From positions 1-5,131 of the forward strand of contig JABJGX010000041.1 in NCBI GenBank assembly GCA_018662075.1: DNA of 5,131 nucleotides, in the 5' to 3' direction. A program made the position numbers and the translations under genes. The DNA comes from Candidatus Peregrinibacteria bacterium. Lineage in GTDB: Bacteria; Patescibacteriota; Gracilibacteria; Peribacterales; Peribacteraceae. Below the pieces are notes generated by a model. The model did no database searches. It saw only the letters and a list, made by a program, of their open reading frames with translations, and was not told the DNA's origin. Below are positions 1-5,131 of the stretch, in pieces; the stretch's first letter is position 1; each line of letters starts with the position of its first letter.

Positions 1-46
1 ATTTTTCTAGATTACTTACAGAATTACCACTACTCTCCCCTCCGAT

Positions 47-940
47 ATGTCACTCCTTAAACCAGCAAAATTTTTCCTTGGCCTCTCAACAGCACTTGTT
101 GTCGTCAGCATTGCGCTATTTATTGTCCCAGGACCACGTCTAAGTATCGACTTCACAGGAGGAACCATGATGGAAGTACGTATCCCTGAAGAGACAACAA
201 GAGGAGATATTGCGGCAGCAATTGATGGGTTTACATCGGAAACAGAGCTTGGAAACGTCACACTCGCAATGACGAAAGACAGTAGTGTATTACTCCGCAT
301 GAGAGATATTACCAACGAAGAGCACATTGCATTGCAAAAACACCTACGAAGCGAACTCGGACAGATTAAAGAGCTTCAATTCACGACTATTGGACCGACA
401 GTTGGAGCAACCCTCAAGAAGAGGTCTTTCTGGGCTCTTGGAATCGCATCTCTTGCGATCGTTCTCTATATCGCATTTGTCTTCCGCAAGATCCCACGAA
501 AGCTCAGCCCATGGAGGTTCGGTATTATCGCAGTTATTACCCTATTGCACGATGTTTTCATCACTGTTGGTATCTTTGTGATCATCAGTCATACCACATC
601 ATTCGAGTTTGATACGCTCTTCATAACAGCGCTTCTGACTATTCTTGGTTACTCTGTAAACGATACGATTGTTATCTTCGACCGTATTCGCGATAACCTC
701 GCAGAACAGGGTCGCAAAGAAGACTTTGCAGCAGTTGCAGACCGAAGTCTTAGCGATAGCGTCACGCGATCTATCAACACATCAGTATCGACACTTATCA
801 TGCTTTCAAGCCTCTTTATCCTCGGATCAGAGAGTATTCGTTGGTTCGTTCTTACATTGATGGTTGGAAGCATTATCGGAACCTACTCTTCACTCTTCCT
901 TGCAACGCCACTCTTGGTATTCTGGAAGAAAAAAGCGTAA
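47..940 (+). CDS. secF: Protein translocase subunit SecF
   Basis: SecF is an inner-membrane RND-family protein that works with SecD next to SecYEG, using the proton gradient to help pull exported proteins across the membrane. The 297-residue product has the family layout: membrane segment 1 at about 9-28, the DFTGG signature at 35-39, a periplasmic domain at about 40-115, IGPTVG at 115-120, then membrane segments at about 127-146, 158-180 (with HDV at 168-170), 189-211, 247-262 and 266-293. The block at 195-217 with GYSVNDT and FDRIRDN is the SecF hallmark, followed by SINTSVSTL at 242-250. Length is slightly below the E. coli protein (about 320). The ATG at 47 places membrane segment 1 correctly. 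There is no Shine-Dalgarno; the preceding bases are C/T rich. A separate secD would be expected just upstream, but only 46 bases are visible. No terminator separates it from tig. Confidence 0.96.
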   Translation: MSLLKPAKFFLGLSTALVVVSIALFIVPGPRLSIDFTGGTMMEVRIPEETTRGDIAAAIDGFTSETELGNVTLAMTKDSSVLLRMRDITNEEHIALQKHLRSELGQIKELQFTTIGPTVGATLKKRSFWALGIASLAIVLYIAFVFRKIPRKLSPWRFGIIAVITLLHDVFITVGIFVIISHTTSFEFDTLFITALLTILGYSVNDTIVIFDRIRDNLAEQGRKEDFAAVADRSLSDSVTRSINTSVSTLIMLSSLFILGSESIRWFVLTLMVGSIIGTYSSLFLATPLLVFWKKKA

Positions 941-992
941 AAAACCCCAAGATGCCTTTTATTAGAAAGAAGATCCTGTAAGCTCTTTTGCG

Positions 993-2270
993 ATGTCAGA
1001 TGCACCAATTATCAAACGGCTCAAAGCAGGACGCGTAGAGTGTACTGTTACATTTACTGAGGCTGAAATCGCCCCTGCAGAAGAGAAAGCGCTTCACGAG
1101 CTCTCTCGTGATATAGAGATCCAAGGCTTCCGCAAGGGAAATGCTCCTATGGACCAAGTGAAAGATAAAGTGGATAGCGACAAGCTATTCCAGCAGACTA
1201 TTCACCACTTATTGCCAACAACATTCGAAAAGCTTATCGAAAGCGACAATATCAAGCCAATCATTCATCCTCGTGTCGAAGCTGTCAGCCAGTCTCCTCT
1301 AACGGTAAAGATTATCTTTGTCGAAAAGCCAGAAGTGAAGATTAAGGGTATCGACAAGATCAAGATTGAAAAGAAGGAGCCAGAAGTAGACGAAAAAGAA
1401 ATGAACAAGATGATCGACTACATTCTCGCAAAGCACAAAAAGATAATCCCAGTTGAGCGCGAAGCGAAGTCTGGAGACCAGGTTACTATGGACTTCTGGG
1501 GGTCAGACAAAGAGGATAAAGAGATCGATGGTATCCGAACAGAGGGTCACATCGTCGAAATTGGATCTAAGGTTCTTATTCCAGGATTCGAAGATGCTCT
1601 TATTGGAATGAAGAAGGGTGAAGAGAAAGCATTCACACTCACCTTCCCAGAGAAATACCATGCAGAGCAACTGCAAAACCAACCGGTTACTTTCCACGTC
1701 ACCGTAAAGGATATTGCAGAGATCAACATGCCAGAACTAAACGACGAATTTGCACAAAAAGAGCTTCAGTCTAAAGATGTTGCAGACTTCAAAAAGCAAA
1801 TTTCAGATTCTATGCTTCAGCAAGAAATAACGGTAGAGCATCAGCGTCGTGAGCGCATTCTGATGGATGAAATTGTAAAATGCACAACAGTAGAGCTTGC
1901 AGAGGAGCTCATCAGTGAAGAGACAAAGCAAATGGTTGGAGAATTCTCTCAGCAACTACAGCAGCAAGGAATGACTATGGAAACATGGATGACACAGAGC
2001 GGAAAGAAGGCAGAAGAAGTGATGGAAGACATGAAAGAGCAGAGCACTACCCGCCTCAAACTTCGACTTGGAATGCAGAAGCTCATCGATGAAAAAAATA
2101 TCGACATCTCCGATGAAGAAATGGATATGGTCATCGAAGAATTCTTATCGCAAGCTACTCCAGAACAAAAAGTAGAAGTAGAGAGTTCATACAAAAAAGG
2201 AGCTCAAGCATACGAGCAGCTCAAGTGGCAGAAAAATGTTGAAAAGGCGCTCTCAGAAATGTTGAAGTAA
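993..2270 (+). CDS. tig: Trigger factor, ribosome-associated chaperone and peptidyl-prolyl isomerase
   Basis: Trigger factor docks at the ribosomal exit tunnel and shields nascent chains as they fold. The 425-residue product has all three expected parts. The N-terminal ribosome-binding domain (about 1-115) carries the docking-loop signature GFRKG at 45-49, followed by AP-M. An FKBP-type isomerase domain lies at about 155-242, with GDQVTMDF at 161-168, IPGFEDALIGMKKGE at 196-210 and FPEKYHAE at 218-225. The C-terminal helical chaperone domain begins near ELNDEF (248-253) and runs to the end, rich in Glu, Lys and Gln. Length is normal for the family (E. coli about 430). The ATG at 993 gives the usual spacing to GFRKG, with a few extra residues. 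No Shine-Dalgarno lies near it; the purine run at 964-973 is too far away. It lies 52 bases after secF on the same strand, so it may be cotranscribed. It converges on rel with a 6-base gap. Confidence 0.97.
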   Translation: MSDAPIIKRLKAGRVECTVTFTEAEIAPAEEKALHELSRDIEIQGFRKGNAPMDQVKDKVDSDKLFQQTIHHLLPTTFEKLIESDNIKPIIHPRVEAVSQSPLTVKIIFVEKPEVKIKGIDKIKIEKKEPEVDEKEMNKMIDYILAKHKKIIPVEREAKSGDQVTMDFWGSDKEDKEIDGIRTEGHIVEIGSKVLIPGFEDALIGMKKGEEKAFTLTFPEKYHAEQLQNQPVTFHVTVKDIAEINMPELNDEFAQKELQSKDVADFKKQISDSMLQQEITVEHQRRERILMDEIVKCTTVELAEELISEETKQMVGEFSQQLQQQGMTMETWMTQSGKKAEEVMEDMKEQSTTRLKLRLGMQKLIDEKNIDISDEEMDMVIEEFLSQATPEQKVEVESSYKKGAQAYEQLKWQKNVEKALSEMLK

Positions 2271-2276
2271 TTCCTA

Positions 2277-4169
2277 CTATTTCCATTCAACGCTTACACG
2301 TCGATCTGGATTCGTATGCTGGAACATTTTGCAGTGATCTTTATGAATCATCACCTCTCCTGTTCGACTAATGTTTCCAACAATGCGGCACGTGCCATGG
2401 CTATCTTGAGGCTTACAACATTTTGCATATCGTAGTGGCATACTGAGGTTTCCTTCCACTTGTATCTGTGAATCCTTCCGTTGCATACGAACAGGTGCCG
2501 TCGTTTTTGTACGTATTGCAGTGTCCACATCAGACAAAGCATCTAGTCTAGCAAGAAGTGTTGACCCGCGTTCTGCCCCCTGTCCAATCTTCATAAGTAA
2601 ATCCTCTCGCTGGTGAAGGTTCAATGTCTCTCCGTCACACTTACGGAGCAAAGAAAGATCAGTTGTTAGTGGTGGAAAACGTCTTTTTTTAAGGTCTGCA
2701 TTGATGGAATCTCTTCCTGCAGAGATTAACTGTGGGCGCTCAAGAGCATACAAATATCTGCGCAATTTACTACGAGAGGATCCCATCCGTAGTAACTGCA
2801 TCCACTGTGTAGAAGGCTGAGGAGAAGAGTATTTTTGTATATCAACGACATCACCATTCTCCAAACGATAGTCCAATGGAACAATGGACCCGTTCACCTT
2901 TGCGCTACGGAATGATAGTCCAAGGTCTGTGTGAACCTGGAATGCAAAGTCGAGTGGTGTAGCCTCTTCCGGAAGCTCGATAATGTCGCCACGAGGGGTA
3001 AGGACAAAGATATGATCTGTATATGTTTGCGCCTCCTCACCATGTATAGCCTCTTGTCCAATAAGCACAGAGCGCAACTGAACTTTCTCCATAGCGCGTT
3101 CTGTTGCGCCATGCTCTTTATAGCTCCAGTGCGCAGCCACTCCATATTGCGCTTCTCTATCCATCTTTTCTGTACGAACTTGAATCTCTAAAAAGCAATC
3201 ATCAGGAAGTCCTGCAAAGCCAGAGAGAGTGGTATGCAAACTCTGGTAACCATTGGGCTTTGGAAATGCAATGTAGTCCTTAAACCGATTGGTAACAGGA
3301 CGACCAAGCTGATGCAGAAGTCCTAGTACCTGATAACAGTCAGCTTCTGACTGAACAATAACGCGCAACGCAAACAAGTCATGAACATTACTAATATGCG
3401 TTAATGACTTTGAATTCATTTTTTGGAAAATACTAAATGGCTGCTTCTCACGAGCGCTCACCTCAGCAAAAATTTTTTGTTGCCTCAAAAATACTTCGAT
3501 CGCCTCCTGTGCTTTCTGTAAAAAAGATGGATGACTCTTGTGCTCATCTTCAAGTTGCTGCGCAATGCGCTCCGCATCAATCGGGTACACTACAGGAAAC
3601 GAACCAGTTTCAAGTTTATGCTTCAAGGAGTAAATACCAAGCCTTGCAGCTACTGGTGCAAACAACTGAAGAATATCCTGACTCAGCCTTGTTGCCCTAG
3701 AAGGGTCCATCTGGTGTAAAAAATTCAAGATATATGTTCTATCACACAGCGTAACAAGCAAGATACGAATGTCATCCGACACAGACAAAAGCATCAAACG
3801 TAAGTCTTCTATAGAACGTCGTCTGCCTTCAAGTGTGACATGCGACAGTAAGTGGACACCGCTTACAAGGCCGCGTACCTTTGGTCCAAACTGATCTTCA
3901 AGCTCCAGCAATGTCATTGTCTTCATTTCGAGAACATGATGTAACAAACACGCAATGACCGTATCTTCATCAGGTTGAAATGCTGTCAGTTCCTCTAAAA
4001 TTCCAAGGGTATGATCGATCATCGTTTCCCCTGTCCAGTGTAGGGAGTCTCCATACATAGACTGTGCTGTTGAGTATGCAAGTCCCAGGCGCGCAGCATC
4101 ATACGAAGCTCCGGACTGTGCAAGTCGGTTCAAGACTGGTGCCAACTGAATAGAGGCAACGTCACTCAT
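2277..4169 (-). CDS. rel: RelA/SpoT-family (p)ppGpp synthetase with degenerate HD hydrolase and no ACT domain
   Basis: This enzyme makes the alarmone (p)ppGpp from ATP and GDP/GTP when uncharged tRNA sits on the ribosome. The 630-residue product reads as follows: pseudo-HD domain about 25-190, synthetase about 230-355, TGS about 385-445 (with AFQVHT), a helical region about 450-560, and a zinc finger about 580-625 with C584, C585, H609 and C613. Synthetase residues are present: R240, K242, K250, D264, RFKD at 295-298, NGYQSLHTT at 306-314 with guanine-stacking Y308, and E328 in EIQVRT. In the hydrolase, against remembered streptococcal Rel, H53, H77, E81 and D143 are kept. The usual R44 is His, D78 is His, D82 is Met, and the Asn after DRLH is Ile (147). 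Hydrolysis is therefore probably weak or lost. The protein ends at VSVEWK, where the ACT domain normally follows; full-length Rel has about 740 residues. The start ATG is supported by collinear numbering with the family. Stop is TAG. It lies downstream of dtd on the same strand. Whether to call it relA or rel is uncertain. Confidence 0.95.
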   Translation of the reverse strand: MSDVASIQLAPVLNRLAQSGASYDAARLGLAYSTAQSMYGDSLHWTGETMIDHTLGILEELTAFQPDEDTVIACLLHHVLEMKTMTLLELEDQFGPKVRGLVSGVHLLSHVTLEGRRRSIEDLRLMLLSVSDDIRILLVTLCDRTYILNFLHQMDPSRATRLSQDILQLFAPVAARLGIYSLKHKLETGSFPVVYPIDAERIAQQLEDEHKSHPSFLQKAQEAIEVFLRQQKIFAEVSAREKQPFSIFQKMNSKSLTHISNVHDLFALRVIVQSEADCYQVLGLLHQLGRPVTNRFKDYIAFPKPNGYQSLHTTLSGFAGLPDDCFLEIQVRTEKMDREAQYGVAAHWSYKEHGATERAMEKVQLRSVLIGQEAIHGEEAQTYTDHIFVLTPRGDIIELPEEATPLDFAFQVHTDLGLSFRSAKVNGSIVPLDYRLENGDVVDIQKYSSPQPSTQWMQLLRMGSSRSKLRRYLYALERPQLISAGRDSINADLKKRRFPPLTTDLSLLRKCDGETLNLHQREDLLMKIGQGAERGSTLLARLDALSDVDTAIRTKTTAPVRMQRKDSQIQVEGNLSMPLRYAKCCKPQDSHGTCRIVGNISRTGEVMIHKDHCKMFQHTNPDRRVSVEWK

Positions 4170-4227
4170 GTCATATACATCTTACGACCATTCATCGTGT
4201 TTCTCTAGGACTATCGTGCACATTTTT

Positions 4228-4243
4228 TGGCCTATATAAGCCA
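4228..4243. repeat. Imperfect palindrome between dtd and rel
   Basis: TGGC-CTATATAA-GCCA is a 16-base dyad with a single non-symmetric pair. In - strand RNA it folds into a six-pair hairpin with one G-U pair and an AUAU loop. No U-run follows on that strand, so it is not a standard terminator. It overlaps a weak promoter-like pair on the - strand, TTAACT (4253-4258) and TATAGG (4231-4236) with 16-base spacing, so it could be an operator or an mRNA hairpin ahead of rel. Function is unknown. Confidence 0.3.
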
Positions 4244-4267
4244 TTTACCGCCAGTTAAAGCGACGTA

Positions 4268-4711
4268 TCAACGGTCAAGAATGAGCGTGACAGGTCCATC
4301 ATTTTTTAGGCTCACATCCATATATGCTCCAAAAACACCTGCTTCCACTGTCTCAACGCCTAATTCCTTCAATTTTTTAATGAAATACTCATAGAGCACT
4401 TTTGCATCATCAGGCGCTGCTGCCCCGCTATAGTCCGGCCTATTCCCCTTTTGAAGGGTTCCAGCCAACGTAAATTGTGATACAACCAATATCTCACCGC
4501 CAATATCAAGAATAGAACGGTCATTCATCTTTCCGTTCTCTCCATCAAATAAGCGCGTTTTAACGATCTTCTCCGCAAGTAACGCTGCATGAGCAGATGT
4601 ATCACCAGTGATAACCCCTATAAAAAGCAGGTATCCAGTCTCTATCTGACCAATAACCTCTTCACTTACCGAGACAGACGCTTCAGTAACTTTTTGGAGG
4701 ATAACTTTCAT
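4268..4711 (-). CDS. dtd: D-aminoacyl-tRNA deacylase
   Basis: Dtd hydrolyses D-amino acids (and mischarged glycine) from tRNA, keeping them out of translation. It acts as a cytoplasmic homodimer. The 147-residue product is the normal family length and aligns from end to end: MKVILQKVTEASVSV at the N-terminus, the SQFTL motif at 78-82 with RPDYSGAA following, and NDGPVT at 137-142, which supplies the Gly-cisPro element that rejects L-amino acids. The reading frame stays open upstream to an ATG at 4789, but those 26 extra residues resemble nothing in the family and would run across the rplJ promoter and leader, so I chose the ATG at 4711. No Shine-Dalgarno precedes it, and a -10-like TAGAAT lies 8 bases upstream, so the mRNA may be leaderless. 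The stop is TGA at the expected C-terminus. It lies 98 bases upstream of rel on the same strand, a pairing (in the opposite order) familiar from Firmicutes. Confidence 0.96.
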   Translation of the reverse strand: MKVILQKVTEASVSVSEEVIGQIETGYLLFIGVITGDTSAHAALLAEKIVKTRLFDGENGKMNDRSILDIGGEILVVSQFTLAGTLQKGNRPDYSGAAAPDDAKVLYEYFIKKLKELGVETVEAGVFGAYMDVSLKNDGPVTLILDR

Positions 4712-4719
4712 ATGCACAT

Positions 4720-4725
4720 ATTCTA
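4720..4725 (-). promoter_or_regulatory. Candidate -10 element of dtd, possible leaderless start
   Basis: On the - strand TAGAAT lies 8 bases before the dtd start codon, predicting transcription starting within a few bases of the ATG. No good -35 is found at 15-18 bases upstream, so the call is weak. If real, its polymerase footprint would overlap the divergent rplJ promoter. Confidence 0.3.
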
Positions 4726-4735
4726 GAGCATTTTC

Positions 4736-4763
4736 TTGACCCAAACACCAAAATGAATAGAAT
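4736..4763 (+). promoter_or_regulatory. Sigma-70-type promoter of rplJ
   Basis: A -35 element TTGACC (4736-4741) and a -10 element TAGAAT (4758-4763) are separated by 16 bases; each matches the consensus at five of six positions. The predicted transcript start is about 4770-4771. This places the first base almost exactly at the start of the L10-binding element, so the promoter and the RNA leader support each other. The site lies in the divergent dtd-rplJ region. Confidence 0.75.
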
Positions 4764-4770
4764 TGCATAC

Positions 4771-4937
4771 GACCGAAGACCGAGGGCACAGGGCTGATGG
4801 CCTTAAATTAGTCTCTCCGAGGTATACAGCATCGTTTACTCGGCTTACGCTTGGTAAATCGTGTCGTCTACCTTGCTGGTCTCCCGGTCGTCCAGGAGAC
4901 TTTTTTTTAACCCAAACCATTCCAGACACCTACTATC
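4771..4937 (+). promoter_or_regulatory. L10 leader RNA (autogenous attenuator of the rplJ operon)
   Basis: This 5' untranslated RNA resembles the bacterial L10 leader. The 5' element starts GACCGAAGACC (4771-4781) and closes with TCTCCGAGGT (4814-4823). ACC 4772-4774 pairs with GGT 4821-4823, AGAC 4777-4780 pairs with GTCT 4811-4814, and a hairpin forms from AGGGC 4790-4794 and GCCTT 4800-4804. A second hairpin joins 4829-4840 to 4853-4864 with one C-C mismatch and some G-U pairs. An intrinsic terminator follows (4878-4908). Alternatively, 4771-4781 can pair with 4878-4889 (AGACC with GGTCT, GACCG with CGGTC), using up the terminator's 5' arm and acting as an antiterminator. Binding of L10, or L10-L12, to the 5' element would then favour termination. 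This model is known from Bacillus; here it is inferred from hand pairing. Confidence 0.85.
4878..4908 (+). terminator. Intrinsic terminator/attenuator in the rplJ leader
   Basis: GTCTCC (4879-4884) pairs with GGAGAC (4895-4900) around a 10-base loop, with a possible extra G-U pair at 4878/4901. Eight T residues follow at 4901-4908. It lies 29 bases before the rplJ start codon and not after a gene, which marks it as a regulatory attenuator. Its 5' arm is the target of the alternative pairing with 4771-4781. Confidence 0.88.
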
Positions 4938-5131
4938 ATGGCTCTCACTAAAGAACAAAAGGCAGATCAAATTAAGAAGCTTACTGTACAGCTGAAAGAT
5001 GCTGAATCCGTCATGTTTAGTAACTACATTGGCCTTAATGTTGCAGACGTTTCTGAGTTCAGAAATAAGCTACGCGAAGGAAATGCAGAGATGAAAGTAG
5101 CAAAAAAGACATTGATCCAACGTGCATGTAA
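4938..5131 (+). CDS. rplJ: Ribosomal protein L10 (uL10), N-terminal part, cut by window end
   Basis: L10 anchors the L7/L12 stalk to 23S rRNA on the large subunit, where translation GTPases are recruited. The 64 visible codons match the family N-terminus: MALTKEQKADQIKKL, then SVMFSNYIGLNVADVSEFRNKLRE at about 24-47 and AEMKVAKKTLIQRA at about 50-63, the segment that contacts rRNA. The frame is open at the window edge, so the gene continues. The ATG at 4938 gives the standard N-terminus. No Shine-Dalgarno is present; the 29 bases after the terminator U-run are rich in A and C. The strong promoter and L10 leader upstream support autogenous control. By general knowledge rplL (L7/L12) is expected next, but it is outside the window. 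Confidence 0.95.
   Translation, partial: MALTKEQKADQIKKLTVQLKDAESVMFSNYIGLNVADVSEFRNKLREGNAEMKVAKKTLIQRAC

Noticed and set aside
1..10. Tail of an upstream gene (possibly secD) ending TTT TTC TAG at 8-10
   Set aside because: Position fits secD before secF, but two codons cannot identify a gene, and other frames are also open at the edge.
941..992. Terminator between secF and tig
   Set aside because: Only a five-pair A/T stem (AAAGA with TCTTT) can be drawn, with no GC core, so readthrough into tig is more likely.
1949..2194. Antisense frame in tig as a remnant of the missing Rel ACT domain
   Set aside because: The translation is Ser/Cys/Ile rich with no ACT-like pattern and looks like a shadow of the tig frame.
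4228..4243. Palindrome as an intrinsic terminator for dtd
   Set aside because: On the dtd strand the hairpin is followed by A residues, not U, so it does not fit an intrinsic terminator.
4712..4789. N-terminal extension of dtd to the ATG at 4789
   Set aside because: The extra 26 residues have no family match, the conserved protein begins at MKV, and the extension would cross the rplJ promoter and leader.
4763..4951. 62-codon open frame across the rplJ leader
   Set aside because: It overlaps the structured L10 leader and terminator, runs into rplJ in another frame, and has no recognisable protein pattern.
1..5131. A new defence, mobile or otherwise undescribed multi-gene system
   Set aside because: All five genes belong to well-known housekeeping families, and no repeats, integrase, transposase or unknown ORF cluster is present.

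Overview
The window carries five bacterial protein-coding genes, all readable with the standard code: secF and tig (trigger factor) on the + strand, a RelA/SpoT-type (p)ppGpp synthetase and dtd (D-aminoacyl-tRNA deacylase) on the - strand, and the first 64 codons of rplJ (ribosomal protein L10) on the + strand, cut by the window end. It is compact chromosomal housekeeping DNA. I see no mobile element, CRISPR array, tRNA or rRNA.

Layout: 1-46 is a short flank, then secF (47-940), a 52-base gap, and tig (993-2270). After only 6 bases the convergent rel gene follows (2277-4169, - strand), then a 98-base gap with an imperfect palindrome and dtd (4268-4711, - strand). The 226-base divergent region 4712-4937 holds the rplJ promoter and a ribosomal-protein L10 leader that ends in an intrinsic terminator before the rplJ start.

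How the genes relate: SecF and trigger factor act on nascent or exported proteins. Rel and Dtd both deal with faulty or uncharged tRNA at the ribosome, and L10 is the base of the ribosomal stalk. The L10 leader can be folded by hand into two exclusive states. In one, the 5' strand of the L10-binding element pairs within that element and the terminator is free to form. In the other, the same strand pairs with the 5' arm of the terminator and blocks it. This fits autogenous attenuation by L10 or the L10-L12 complex.

The most unusual gene is rel. Its synthetase centre looks intact and carries the RXKD motif of bifunctional Rel/SpoT enzymes. Its HD hydrolase site has lost several key residues, and the C-terminal ACT domain is absent because the gene stops 6 bases from the end of tig.

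Organism: a bacterium of moderate GC content. None of the five starts has a recognisable Shine-Dalgarno sequence, and dtd ends at TGA, so TGA is a stop here. A divergent lineage such as a Patescibacteria (CPR) group is possible, but the sequence alone does not prove it.
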